Below, piece after piece: positions 52,707-62,168 of a stretch of DNA of 64,000 nucleotides. The notes beneath the pieces were generated by a model, which was not told where the DNA came from, did no database searches, and worked only from the letters and a program-made list of their open reading frames with translations. The translations under genes and the position numbers were made by a program. This stretch comes from Clostridia bacterium (GTDB lineage Bacteria; Bacillota; Clostridia; Christensenellales; Pumilibacteraceae): positions 1 to 64,000 of the forward strand of contig CAAGAW010000010.1 in NCBI GenBank assembly GCA_900767465.1, written 5' to 3'. How positions within the stretch are numbered: the first letter of the stretch is position 1; every line of letters starts with the position of its first letter.

Positions 52707-52740
52707 CCCCGCCGCGACCGTATAGCCGCAGCGGGGTTTT
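52707..52740 (+). terminator. Terminator closing the carbohydrate locus
   Basis: CCCCGC / GCGGGG with a partly paired 18-base loop, then TTTT. The stretch 52529-52828 otherwise contains no gene, only a TACGTA-centred element at about 52648-52680. Confidence 0.75.
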
Positions 52741-52832
52741 ATAAAAGCGACTTACGATAACCTCGCCGGGGAATCCTCCTGCGAAGATAAACGATCGCAA
52801 ATAGTCAATACCCGCCCGCGGGACTATCCGCA

Positions 52833-52872
52833 AAAAATAATCCCCGTACGAGGATCGTTTACTCGTACGGGA
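52833..52872 (-). terminator. Terminator of Spo0A-C cassette, copy 2
   Basis: On the minus strand: CCCGTACGAG / CTCGTACGGG followed by ATTATTTTTT. Confidence 0.9.
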
Positions 52873-52900
52873 AATCTCACATTTCCTTGTTTTTTTCGTT

Positions 52901-53311
52901 TTATCTTCTTGTCTGCAATATGTAATTCAGACTTTTTACGTTCTTACAGATCACGTTATACTTCAGATAGTCGTTATTCATATATTCCGCTATAAGCGCA
53001 ACGAACTCTTTACAGCATAAGCAACCGTTCTCTTTTACGCAATCGTTGTTGAGTATTTCGTTCAGATTCGTCAACGATCCGTTATTATGCGCGCATTGTA
53101 TCGCAAATCGCAAATCTCTTTCCACTCTTTTCCGGATCGTTCCGTGCTTCTTCGCTATCGTTTCGCACAACTCCCCCATTATCCCCTTATGTCCTTTGTA
53201 CTGTTTAATCGCTTCTTTCAGATACCCGAACCCTCCCAACGCGGGACTTATTCCTATCCTCATAAATAATCCCGTCAGTATCGTGTCGCTCTCGATCTCT
53301 TTGTCGTCCAT
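52901..53311 (-). CDS. Orphan Spo0A C-terminal-domain protein (paralog B, copy 2)
   Basis: A 136-residue Spo0A DNA-binding-domain protein without a receiver, nearly identical to the product of 4752-5162. The preferred start is ATG 53311 with AAAGGAG six bases upstream; a frame open to 53410 would add 33 residues but has no ribosome site. The recognition-helix block (RKRVERDLRFAIQCAHNNG) is unchanged. Few codons differ between the copies, for example GGG-to-AAG-type changes at KGHKGI and ENG for END. The intact promoter, frame and terminator suggest that both copies are functional. Confidence 0.8.
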   Translation of the reverse strand: MDDKEIESDTILTGLFMRIGISPALGGFGYLKEAIKQYKGHKGIMGELCETIAKKHGTIRKRVERDLRFAIQCAHNNGSLTNLNEILNNDCVKENGCLCCKEFVALIAEYMNNDYLKYNVICKNVKSLNYILQTRR

Positions 53312-53422
53312 ATTTCTCTCCTTTATAGCCAAAAATCCTTTCACCGCACGGGAAACGATCTGCCCGCGCAAGTTCTTACGTAACTCAGTCATTTTCTTTT
53401 CGTTATTCATTTTTGTGATTGC

Positions 53423-53451
53423 ATTATATCACTTTTTAATAATTTAATCAA
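53423..53451 (-). promoter_or_regulatory. Sigma-A promoter of Spo0A-C cassette, copy 2
   Basis: On the minus strand: TTGATT (53451-53446), a 17-base spacer, TATAAT (53428-53423), identical to copy 1. The stretch from 53555 to 53701 holds no gene. Confidence 0.85.
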
Positions 53452-53701
53452 GTAAATCACACATTGTGTACGCAATTATTTCTATTATTTTACATATTTC
53501 GTGAAAACACACATCGGTTTTTGTCGGTTTTTCCATTATTTGAAATTTAACGGCAGTAATTTCAGTAATTCTAAGGTCGGAATGACGAATCTATACAGAA
53601 TCCGACAATCGCGTTCAGCCGGCAGATAGGGAATTCGTTCCGATTGTTTGTTGCGATTTCGGGTCGGGCAGAAAAGGGAAACGGAAAGCGGCGGCGAACA
53701 G

Positions 53702-53730
53702 TTGCAAAAGTTCAACGAGTGTGGTATAAT
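53702..53730 (+). promoter_or_regulatory. Promoter of fprA
   Basis: TTGCAA (53702-53707), a 17-base spacer, TATAAT (53725-53730), 29 bases before the start codon. Confidence 0.83.
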
Positions 53731-53759
53731 GATGGAAAGTCAGAAAGGAGACGCTTGCA

Positions 53760-54911
53760 ATGAAGATAGCGGACGGAATATTTTACGTAGGTGTAAACGA
53801 TCGGGAAATCGACCTTTTCGAGGGTCAGTACGTCGTTCCGGAGGGCATGGCGTACAATTCGTACGTGGTAAAGGACGAAAAAACCGCGGTTTTCGACACG
53901 GTGGACGCGAGAAAAGGCGAGGAGTGGTTTAGCAATCTCGAAGCGGTTCTCGGCAAAGACGCGCCCGATTATCTTATAGTTCAGCACATGGAGCCCGATC
54001 ATTCGGCAAACATCGCGGCGTTCAAGGCGAAATATCCCGATACGACGATCGTTGCGTCCCGTCAGGCGTTTATGATGATGAAAAACTTTTTCGGAACCGA
54101 TTACGCGGATAATCGTATAATCGTCGGCGAGGGCGACAAACTTTCTCTCGGCAAACGCACGCTCACGTTCGTTACCGCGCCTATGGTTCACTGGCCGGAA
54201 GTTATCGTAACTTACGACGATCTCGACAAAACGCTGTTCTCCGCCGACGCGTTCGGAAAATTCGGCGCGCTCGACGCGGACGAGGACTGGGATTGCGAGG
54301 CTCGCCGCTATTATTTCGGAATCGTCGGAAAGTACGGCGCGCAGGTTCAAACCCTGCTTAAAAAAGCCGCAAACCTCGATATTGCCCGCATTTGCCCTCT
54401 TCACGGACCTGTTTTAGCCGAAAACGTCGGTTATTACGTGGGTAAATACGACCTATGGTCGTCTTACGGCACGGAAAGCGACGGCGTTGTTATCGCGTAC
54501 ACGTCGGTTTACGGAAACACGCGCAAAGCAGTCGAACTTCTCGAGCAGAAACTTCTCGAAAAGGGCTGTCCTAAGGTGACGGTGTTCGACCTCGCCCGCG
54601 ACGATATGGCGGAAGCGGTGGAGGACGCGTTCCGTTACGGCAAACTCGTGCTTGCGACTACCACCTACAACGCGGATATTTTCCCGTTTATGCGCACGTT
54701 TATCGAGCACCTTACCGAGCGCAATTACCAAAACCGCACGATCGGATTTATCGAAAACGGAAGTTGGGCGCCTACCGCCGCAAAAGTTATGGCGGGCATG
54801 CTCGAAAAATCCAAAAATCTCTCGTTTGCAATGGCGACGGTCCACGTAAAGTCCGCCCTCGACGAAACGAGCAAAGCGGAAATCGACGCGCTTGCCGAAG
54901 AACTTAAATAA
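53760..54911 (+). CDS. fprA: Flavodiiron protein (FprA, A-type flavoprotein)
   Basis: A 383-residue cytoplasmic enzyme that reduces oxygen (or nitric oxide) to water in anaerobes. The N-terminal metallo-beta-lactamase-like domain binds the di-iron centre, with ligands in HMEPDH (His76, Glu78, Asp80, His81) and later 'PMVHWPEV', 'SADAFG' and 'CPLHGPV'. The C-terminal flavodoxin domain holds FMN ('AYTSVYGNTRKAVELL', about residue 240 onward). There is no extra rubredoxin domain, so electrons must come from a separate donor. AAGGAGA precedes the ATG. It complements the rubrerythrin at 9050. Confidence 0.95.
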   Translation: MKIADGIFYVGVNDREIDLFEGQYVVPEGMAYNSYVVKDEKTAVFDTVDARKGEEWFSNLEAVLGKDAPDYLIVQHMEPDHSANIAAFKAKYPDTTIVASRQAFMMMKNFFGTDYADNRIIVGEGDKLSLGKRTLTFVTAPMVHWPEVIVTYDDLDKTLFSADAFGKFGALDADEDWDCEARRYYFGIVGKYGAQVQTLLKKAANLDIARICPLHGPVLAENVGYYVGKYDLWSSYGTESDGVVIAYTSVYGNTRKAVELLEQKLLEKGCPKVTVFDLARDDMAEAVEDAFRYGKLVLATTTYNADIFPFMRTFIEHLTERNYQNRTIGFIENGSWAPTAAKVMAGMLEKSKNLSFAMATVHVKSALDETSKAEIDALAEELK

Positions 54912-54945
54912 CGCAAAAACGCGCATACGTATGCACGAAAACGCG
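54912..54945. repeat. TACGTA-centred palindromic element (copy 4 of 4)
   Basis: CGCAAAAACGCGCATACGTA then TGCACGAAAACGCG, directly after the fprA stop. It shares the core with 8857-8888. It may terminate fprA, but the T-run is interrupted here. Confidence 0.5.
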
Positions 54946-54996
54946 ACGTCGTTTGCGCAAAAGCGACCGAAATCAAGATAAGGAGTACGATATATT

Positions 54997-56028
54997 ATGA
55001 TTGAAAAGACTTATTCGTTTGTCCGCGGCGGCGAAAAAATCGACGTTTATACGTTTAATAACTCGCTCGGAATGAAAATGGAAGTTATGACGGGAGGAGG
55101 CAGAATTTTATCGCTTACCGCGCCCGATCGCAACGGCAGACCCGGCGACGTAATTATGGGATACGCCGCGCCCGAGGATTATTACGATCTCGCGCACGCG
55201 TACTACGGCGCGATTATCGGCAGGTACGGCAACCGTATCGGCGGAGCGAAATTCGCGCTGGGCGGAACGGTTTACAAACTACCCGCAAACGATCGCGGAA
55301 ACACGCTTCACGGCGGATTCAACGGTTTCGACATGCGCAACTTCACCGCCGAAAACCTCGGCGACAAACTCGTGCTATCTTATCTTTCTCCCGACGGAGA
55401 AGAGGGATTCCCCGGCAATCTCGACGTAAAAGTCACTTACGAACTCACCGACGACGGCGAAGTGAAAATCACCTACGACGCGACAACCGACAAAGATACG
55501 GTCTGCAACCTCACCAACCACGCGTATTTCAATATCGGCGACGGCGACGACGTTCTCGATCAGATTCTTACGATCAACTCGTCCTACGTTACCCCTACCG
55601 ACGACGAACTGATTCCGCACGGCGAACTTCTCGCGATCGACGGTACGCCGTTCTCGTTCAAAGGCGGAGTTGCGCTCGGCAAGAATATGCACTCGCCCGA
55701 ACACCTTATCGCGCTTTGCAAAGGGTTCGATTTTAACTACTGTATCGACCGCGTAACCGAAAACGGACTCGAAAAAGCCGCCGAGGTTTACGACCCCGCA
55801 AGCGGCAGAGTAATGGAATGTTTTACCACGCTTTGCGGCGTTCAACTGTATACGTCCAATACGGTTGCGGGAACGCTCGGTAAAAAACTCTATCCCGACT
55901 ACGCCGCGCTTTGCCTCGAAACGCAAGGTTATCCCAATTCCCCCAACTGCCCGTCGTATCCGACTACGACTCTTAAAGCGGGCGAGAAATACCACACCCA
56001 AACGGTGTATAAGTTCTCGGCAAGATAA
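54997..56028 (+). CDS. galM: Aldose 1-epimerase (galactose mutarotase)
   Basis: A 343-residue beta-sandwich enzyme that interconverts the alpha and beta anomers of galactose and other aldoses, feeding galactokinase. Family motifs are present: 'GAIIGRYGNRIGGAKFALGG', 'NTLHGGFNGFD', 'NLTNHAYFNIG' with the catalytic His, and near the C-terminus 'ALCLETQGYPNSPN' with the catalytic Glu. Length is normal and there is no signal peptide. AAGGAG precedes the ATG. It may be read with fprA or from an unrecognised promoter. galK is 39 kb away in this window. Confidence 0.95.
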   Translation: MIEKTYSFVRGGEKIDVYTFNNSLGMKMEVMTGGGRILSLTAPDRNGRPGDVIMGYAAPEDYYDLAHAYYGAIIGRYGNRIGGAKFALGGTVYKLPANDRGNTLHGGFNGFDMRNFTAENLGDKLVLSYLSPDGEEGFPGNLDVKVTYELTDDGEVKITYDATTDKDTVCNLTNHAYFNIGDGDDVLDQILTINSSYVTPTDDELIPHGELLAIDGTPFSFKGGVALGKNMHSPEHLIALCKGFDFNYCIDRVTENGLEKAAEVYDPASGRVMECFTTLCGVQLYTSNTVAGTLGKKLYPDYAALCLETQGYPNSPNCPSYPTTTLKAGEKYHTQTVYKFSAR

Positions 56029-56055
56029 CCGCCGCAAAAACAAAAACAAACAGAA

Positions 56056-56089
56056 AAACCGACGGAAAGACTCGCGTCCCGTCGGTTTT
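56056..56089. terminator. Terminator after galM
   Basis: A perfect 10-bp stem (AAACCGACGG / CCGTCGGTTT) with a 13-base loop and A-run/T-run on the two sides, so usable in both directions. Confidence 0.9.
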
Positions 56090-56157
56090 AAGTAAACGAA
56101 CGTTGCGGCGAAAGCGCGAAAAACGGTCGCCGCGTCGAAAAAAACAAGGATACGTAT

Positions 56158-59100
56158 ATGAAAATCGACGACATCAAACAGATCGAAATAGAAGCCGAAT
56201 TCCAAAAAGCCGTCAGTTATTATATGATAGTTACGGGAACTTCGCCCGTAAGCCGACTGTACGTAAAAAACACGACCGAAGAGGATATAGAGGACGTGCG
56301 GGTGGAAATTATTTCCGAACCGGCGTTTACCGTGCCTTTTTGCGTCGAAACGACGCTTCCGAGACTTTCGACCATAAAATTCGAGCCCGAAAACCTGTTG
56401 TCGCCGCTTTTTACCGTCGCGCTCAACGCCCGCACGCAGGGCAGAATCGTCGTGCGCGTAAGTTCGGGTAAACGCGTCCTCGGCGAGACGGAAGCGGAAG
56501 TCGCGGTGCTTGCGTACGGCGAATGCGATTTTTCCTCGCACCCCGATTCGCTCGCGGCGTTCGTTTCGCCTTCGTCCGCGCTGCGCGCGCTTTCGGCTAA
56601 AGCGGACAAAAAACTTGCCGAATGGAACCGTCGTCGCGCCGGATTTTACGACGGCGCAAGCAAAAACGACGTTCGCAACTATTTCGCCGCGGTGTACGCC
56701 GTCCTCGGCGAGCAGTCTCTAACCCGCGCCGAACAGTCGGGCGACGACGTTATTCTCGCTTCGGCGGCGGACGTTCTTAAGAGCAAAACCGCGTCCGGAC
56801 TCGAACTCGCGCTTCTTACCGCGGCTCTTCTCGAAAACGCGGGGATTCACGCGACTTTCGGCCGCTGTTCGGGCGAGTGGTACGTCGGCGCGTTTTTGAC
56901 CGACGACTGCTTCGGCGAAACGGTTATCGACGAGCCGTCCGCAGTCGAAAATCGCCTCGGCCGCGGAGTGAACGAACTTTCGATAGTGGGAGTAAAAGGA
57001 CTTTTCGAGGGCGAGAACTTCGAGAGTAACGAGCGCCGCACGCCCGCGGAAATCAAAACAGGGTTCGACTTTTTCGTGGATCTGTTCTACGCCCGCATTT
57101 CCGGCATCCGCCCGCTTCCCGAACGCGTCGCGCTTCCCGGCGGAGGTTACGACCTTAAAGAGGCGGAGGATTATTTTACCGCCGCGCCCAAAAAAATAGA
57201 GGAAATCGGCGGCGACTTCGGCGGCGACAAAACCGTTACCCGCGAAAAACAGTGGGAACGGAGACTGCTCGACCTCGATATGCGCAACCCGCTTCTCAAT
57301 TTCAAGCCGTCATCGTATGCCGCGCCCGTGCTTACGGCAAGGCTGGACGATTTTATCGACGCCGCGGCAAGGTCGGCGGAATTCGAAATCCGCGCGATCG
57401 GCGAGGAAGAAAAAACGCTTGCGTCCGACCTTTTTGAACCTTTTAATAAGGAAACATACATAAAGCCCGTCCGCGACCTCATTTCGTACGAATATCGCGG
57501 CGGCAGGCTGTTAGTCGCGCTTTCGGGCAAGGATTTCGACCGCGCGATGACGGCGGTTTATCGTAAAGAAAAGAGCAGACTGGAAGAAACGGGAACGCCC
57601 TCGCTTTACCTTGCCGCGGGGTTCGTGCAGTGGAACCGCGACGACGAAGAACCGCGCTATGCTCCGCTCCTTCTTTATCCCGCGTCGCTCACGCGCAAAG
57701 GTTCGGCTCAACCGTCTTACCGCGTTACGATTAACGAGGACGAAGTCCACGTAAACACGACCCTTCTCGAATACCTTTACGGACAGTTCGATATAGATCT
57801 TCGCGGACTCGCGGACTTCGCGCCCACCGCGACCGCCGGATTCTCAGCCGCGATCGCACGTATAAAGCAGGAAGTCGCCGGGCGCAAAGGCTGGACCTTC
57901 TACGACAGCGTGTACCTCGCGTCGATGTCCTTTTCGGGGTATCTGATGTGGAAGGACGTTCACGACCACGTGGACGAATTCCGCAAAAACAAACTTATCC
58001 GCTCGCTTTTGTCGGGTATGAGCGAATTCGCCGCGAAAGACGACGTAAGCGGACTCGTTCCGTCGGACGAGGCGTACGCGGAGGGCGGCGAAATAATCCT
58101 GCCGATAAGCGCGGACTCGTCGCAGTACTCGGCGGTAGTCGATTCGCTCGACAAGAGTTTCGTTCTTCACGGTCCGCCCGGAACGGGCAAGTCCCAGACT
58201 ATAACCAACATAATCGCAAACAACCTCGCCGCCGGTAAGCGCGTATTGTTCGTCGCGGAAAAAGCAGCCGCGCTCGACGTCGTTGCGCGCAGACTTAAAG
58301 ACATCGGAATAGGCGATTTTTGTCTCGAACTTTATTCCGAAAAAACGAAGAAAACCGAAGTCGCCGAAAAACTCGTCGGGACGATGTCGCTTGCGGGTAC
58401 GGATGCAGGCGAACTCACCGACGAAAGACGCGGCGAACTTACCGAAATGATCGAGCGGCTGGGCGGCGAAATGCGCGCCATGCACGATATTCATCCGATC
58501 GGATTTTCGGTGTACGAGGCGGTTCTGGGGTACCTCGACAACCGCGACGCGCCCGACTGTCTTACGATCGACAGTCTGTTTTACGAAAAACTCACCCGCG
58601 AGAGTTTTGCAAAATATCTCTCCCTTCTTACCGAACTCGTCGTCCGCGCCAAAGAATGCGGCGATCTCGAACGTTCGCCGTTTAAGGGAATCGGCAAGTT
58701 CGATTATTCGGAAAAGTGGCGGATCGCGGGCGAAAGCGTGCTTAAAATTTACGAACGCGAACTCAAAACGCTTCGTTTCTACGCCCGCGCGCTCACGCAG
58801 ACTCTCAACATGCGCACCGCGTCGCTTACCCCCGAAAAAACCAAAGGTCTTTACGAAATAGCAAAACTCATCGGATCGTCGCCGGCGGTTACGGGCGCGC
58901 TCGACCTCGGGCGCGAAGGCTTGCCGCTTTTGTCCGCCGCGGATACGCTTATCGCGCTCGGCGGGCAGGAAAAGAGACTTAAAAAAGACTTCGCCGTAAA
59001 GTGGGGCGAGTTCCCGTCGGATGCGTTCGATTCGGGCAAAGTCGTCGCCGCCTCCGCAAAGCAGAAAGACGGCGCGAAAATCGCGAAAAAATATGCCGCT

Positions 59101-61782
59101 TCCGTACGCTGCAAACTTCAAAAAGAGGATACGTACGATTATTTTAACGACGTTCTCCGCGTCGCGACCACCGTCGAAGAGGAGAAAAAACGCATAGCGG
59201 CGTTGAGCGTTCTCGGCTGCTATACGGACGAAAAAGCAAAGGAATACGCCGCCGACCTTGCCGCGTTTACGAGGGCGGGCGAGAGCATTTACGCCGACTT
59301 CGATCCCGCAGTGTTTTTCGAGTCCGCGCGATTTATGCGGATAAATTCGCCGTATCTCTATCTCGGATATTACGCCGATGCATACGAGCGCGTCGAGCGC
59401 ACCCGATCCGAATTCCGCCGGATTTTCGCGATTTCCCCGTCGCTTAAAACGGGCGAAATCGGCGACGAACTCGACCGTATCGCGCTTATTGCCCGCAACC
59501 TCGACCGTATAGGCGGGTGGTGCAGGTACCAGAGCGTTGCGGACGAATGTCGCAGATCGGGGTTCGAGTTCGTGCTCGAACCTCTCTCGCTCGGCGAAAT
59601 CACGCCCGACGACGTGCTGTCGTGTTTCAAAAAATGCGTGTATTATAACTTTGTCCGCAGCGAAATCGCGCTCGACGACAGGCTTTGTCAGTTTTCGGGA
59701 CTCGCGCTCGAAGAAACTATCGAGCGGTTCCGCGCCGCCTCCGACGAGTACGAACGGCTCGTTCGCGCCGACCTTTACCGAAAACTCGTCGCGAATATTC
59801 CCGCGCCTCACGCGGACGGCGATCACAACCTCGAAAAAGTCGTGTTACTGCGCGCGGTCAAAAACGGCGTAAAGGGTATCACGCTCCGCAAACTGTTTAC
59901 GCTTATACCGACGATCATGAAGTTCGCATGCCCGTGTATGCTTATGAGTCCGTCGTCGGTAACGCAGTTCCTCGACCTCGGACTCGACAAATTCGACCTT
60001 GTCGTGTTCGACGAGGCGTCACAGGTTCAGACGTGTAAAGCGGTCGGAACGATCGCCCGCGCCGATCGGGTTATCGTCGTAGGCGACCCCAAACAACTCC
60101 CGCCAACGTCGTTTTTCGGCGCGGACTTCCGAGACGACGAACATCTCGAAACGGAAGATCTCGAAAGCATACTCGACGACTGCCTTGCCGTCGGTATGCC
60201 CGAACGCCGGCTTACCTGGCATTATCGTTCGCATCACGAAAGCCTTATCGCTTTTTCCAACGCGAACTTCTACGACAACGGACTTCTCACGTTCCCGTCG
60301 CCCTCCGAAAAGGACGGCAGAGTGTCGCTTTGTTACGTGGACGGCGTGTACGAGCGCGGCGGCGCGAAGCATAACAAGCGCGAGGCGCAGGAACTCGTCC
60401 GCGACGTTATTTCGCGGCTCAAAAATCCCGCGCTTGCCGCTCAGTCTGTCGGCGTGGTTACGTTCAATACCGCTCAGCAGGCGTACATCGAGGACGCTTT
60501 AGGCAAGGCGATTGCCGAGCACGGTCTCGAATCGGTCGCTTACGAGCGCGACGAACCGATTTTCGTCAAGAACCTCGAAAACGTGCAGGGCGACGAGCGC
60601 GACGTCATTCTGTTCTCGGTCGGATACGGTCCGGACAAGGACGGCAAGTTATCGCTTAATTTCGGTCCTCTCAATCAGGCGGGCGGCGAAAGACGGCTCA
60701 ACGTAGCCGCTTCCCGCGCGCGCGTCGAAATGAAGGTTTTTTCGTCCATAAAGGCGAACATGATCGATCTTAACCGCGTGTCGGGCAAGGGCGTGAAGAG
60801 CCTCAAAGCGTTTCTCGAATACGCCGAGCGCGGCAGAGAAATGCTTGCCGTCGATTACCGCAACGCCGGCGAGAAAAAGAAGGGACTCGGCGAACATATC
60901 GCGCTCGAACTTGCCGAAAAGGGCGTTAAATGCGATTACGATCTCGGCGTAAGCGACTTTAAAATCGACGTCGCCGTGGTTGATCCGCGCGACCCGAAAA
61001 AGTATATTCTCGCGGTTGTTTGCGACGGCGAAAACGAAAACCGTATTCCGTCCGTGCGCGACCGCGTGGCTATGAGTACGCGCATACTCAAAACTCTGGG
61101 CTGGAACGTTTATCATCTTTGGACGGTCAATTATCTCGGCAATCCGCGCCGCGAAATCGCCCGCATAAAAGACGCCGTCGCCGCAATCGTCGGCAGCGGA
61201 TCTCACTCGAAAAAGACTGCGCGCGAAACGCTGAATAAATACCGCAAGACGTATCGCAGAGTGACGCTTAAACCGCTCGCCCGCGCAGGCGCGGATTACG
61301 CTCTGGACGAGGCGAACGCCGACGCGATAAAGAACAAAGCCGAAGCGATTATCGCAGGCGAGGGACCCGTCCGCGAGGATTACGTCGTGTCGCGGCTCGG
61401 CGAAATTTATTCGGTTCCGCCCACGACCAAAAAGGCAAGGGCAAGACTTATCGATCTCGTTCGTTCGCTATCGCAGTTTGCCCGAACGATAGACGACGAA
61501 ACGTGGTACGCCCAGTCCGATCCGGTCGTGTTCCGTCCTCTCGACGAGAAGTACGACCGCGATATTTCGGACGTTTGCCCGCGAGAACTCGCCGTTGCCG
61601 TACGTTGCGCCGTCGAACAGAACGGTTCGCTCGACCGCGCCGGTCTCGTAAAGGCCGTTTCCGCGCTTATGAACTGTCCTCGCCGAACCCCGAAAGTCGT
61701 CGCCGCGATCGGTCGCGCCCTCGAACTTGCCGTTTCCGAAGGTCTCGTTATTCCCACCGTAGAGGGGAATTACACGGTATAA
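56158..61782 (+). CDS. DUF4011 / SF1 helicase / Vsr-like nuclease / DUF3320 protein
   Basis: A single 1874-residue cytoplasmic protein. In order: an Ig-like N-terminal part (about 1-130); a transglutaminase-like part (about 150-330); DUF4011 with its 'WERRLLDLDMRNPLLNF' hallmark at about 365; an SF1 helicase split by a long helical insert, with Walker A 'GPPGTGKSQT' at about 672, Walker B 'VVFDEASQ' at about 1280, motif III 'VVGDPKQLPPTSFF' and motif VI 'RRLNVAASRAR' at about 1510; a PD-(D/E)xK/Vsr-like nuclease domain at about 1580-1670 ('SDFKIDVAVVDP...ILAVVCDG'); and DUF3320 at the end. Such giant helicase-nucleases are often listed among anti-phage or DNA-processing systems; the role here is unproven. 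The transglutaminase Cys and His appear lost. It is a single-gene unit between terminators. Confidence 0.9.
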   Translation: MKIDDIKQIEIEAEFQKAVSYYMIVTGTSPVSRLYVKNTTEEDIEDVRVEIISEPAFTVPFCVETTLPRLSTIKFEPENLLSPLFTVALNARTQGRIVVRVSSGKRVLGETEAEVAVLAYGECDFSSHPDSLAAFVSPSSALRALSAKADKKLAEWNRRRAGFYDGASKNDVRNYFAAVYAVLGEQSLTRAEQSGDDVILASAADVLKSKTASGLELALLTAALLENAGIHATFGRCSGEWYVGAFLTDDCFGETVIDEPSAVENRLGRGVNELSIVGVKGLFEGENFESNERRTPAEIKTGFDFFVDLFYARISGIRPLPERVALPGGGYDLKEAEDYFTAAPKKIEEIGGDFGGDKTVTREKQWERRLLDLDMRNPLLNFKPSSYAAPVLTARLDDFIDAAARSAEFEIRAIGEEEKTLASDLFEPFNKETYIKPVRDLISYEYRGGRLLVALSGKDFDRAMTAVYRKEKSRLEETGTPSLYLAAGFVQWNRDDEEPRYAPLLLYPASLTRKGSAQPSYRVTINEDEVHVNTTLLEYLYGQFDIDLRGLADFAPTATAGFSAAIARIKQEVAGRKGWTFYDSVYLASMSFSGYLMWKDVHDHVDEFRKNKLIRSLLSGMSEFAAKDDVSGLVPSDEAYAEGGEIILPISADSSQYSAVVDSLDKSFVLHGPPGTGKSQTITNIIANNLAAGKRVLFVAEKAAALDVVARRLKDIGIGDFCLELYSEKTKKTEVAEKLVGTMSLAGTDAGELTDERRGELTEMIERLGGEMRAMHDIHPIGFSVYEAVLGYLDNRDAPDCLTIDSLFYEKLTRESFAKYLSLLTELVVRAKECGDLERSPFKGIGKFDYSEKWRIAGESVLKIYERELKTLRFYARALTQTLNMRTASLTPEKTKGLYEIAKLIGSSPAVTGALDLGREGLPLLSAADTLIALGGQEKRLKKDFAVKWGEFPSDAFDSGKVVAASAKQKDGAKIAKKYAASVRCKLQKEDTYDYFNDVLRVATTVEEEKKRIAALSVLGCYTDEKAKEYAADLAAFTRAGESIYADFDPAVFFESARFMRINSPYLYLGYYADAYERVERTRSEFRRIFAISPSLKTGEIGDELDRIALIARNLDRIGGWCRYQSVADECRRSGFEFVLEPLSLGEITPDDVLSCFKKCVYYNFVRSEIALDDRLCQFSGLALEETIERFRAASDEYERLVRADLYRKLVANIPAPHADGDHNLEKVVLLRAVKNGVKGITLRKLFTLIPTIMKFACPCMLMSPSSVTQFLDLGLDKFDLVVFDEASQVQTCKAVGTIARADRVIVVGDPKQLPPTSFFGADFRDDEHLETEDLESILDDCLAVGMPERRLTWHYRSHHESLIAFSNANFYDNGLLTFPSPSEKDGRVSLCYVDGVYERGGAKHNKREAQELVRDVISRLKNPALAAQSVGVVTFNTAQQAYIEDALGKAIAEHGLESVAYERDEPIFVKNLENVQGDERDVILFSVGYGPDKDGKLSLNFGPLNQAGGERRLNVAASRARVEMKVFSSIKANMIDLNRVSGKGVKSLKAFLEYAERGREMLAVDYRNAGEKKKGLGEHIALELAEKGVKCDYDLGVSDFKIDVAVVDPRDPKKYILAVVCDGENENRIPSVRDRVAMSTRILKTLGWNVYHLWTVNYLGNPRREIARIKDAVAAIVGSGSHSKKTARETLNKYRKTYRRVTLKPLARAGADYALDEANADAIKNKAEAIIAGEGPVREDYVVSRLGEIYSVPPTTKKARARLIDLVRSLSQFARTIDDETWYAQSDPVVFRPLDEKYDRDISDVCPRELAVAVRCAVEQNGSLDRAGLVKAVSALMNCPRRTPKVVAAIGRALELAVSEGLVIPTVEGNYTV

Positions 61783-62168
61783 AGTACGTTGGCACTATGC
61801 TTCTCTTTGCGCGGAGCCCGCGCAGGCAAGTCGGCGATGCCCGTATCTACTTTTTTACCGCGTACACGTTGTCATTTCGAGCGTTAGTCGAGAAATCCCC
61901 CGCGGAAGAAACGAGAACAAGCGTACACGAATACCCCAAACACTCGCCCGCGCGGGCTCCGCGCCCCGCGGTGGCTCACCGCCGGCAGGGGTTCCCTGCC
62001 GCAAAAAACGATTCGCTCGTTTTTGCCGAGAGAATCGTTTTTCTATATACGTTATAGCGTTTTTGCGACGCGAACCGCTTATTTCCGTCTCTTGCGGTTA
62101 TACGTATTCCGCATTTACTGCGGCTTGTTTTCGCGACCGAAGTCGTTTTCTTTCGTTCCCGAAACCGT
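61783..62168. repeat. Intergenic repeats and terminator between helicase and AraC genes
   Basis: No gene. Bases about 61865-61985 are a 'gtcatttcgagcgttagtcgagaaatccccc' unit with its 'accccaaacactcgcccgcg' tail. A CGGCAGGG / CCCTGCCG hairpin lies at 61983-62001. A probable bidirectional terminator (AAACGATTC / GAATCGTTT) lies at 62006-62043. Confidence 0.8.

Larger units (their letters stand above)
52829..53554 (-). repeat. 726-bp cassette, copy 2 (inverted)
   Basis: The inverted near-identical copy of 4510-5234, with the same ends (TTTTTTGCGG at 52829, GCCGTTAAATTT at 53554). Relative to copy 1 it has one extra base in the leader and a few substitutions, for example GTACACAATGTGTG for GCACACGGGGTGCG upstream of the promoter. 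The promoter and terminator are intact. Confidence 0.93.

Noticed and set aside
57844..59826. A 660-residue open frame on the minus strand opposite the helicase gene
   Set aside because: It is an antisense shadow of a strongly supported domain-bearing gene; its sequence is Arg/Phe/Val-rich with no recognisable motif. GC-rich codon use in this genome opens such frames often.
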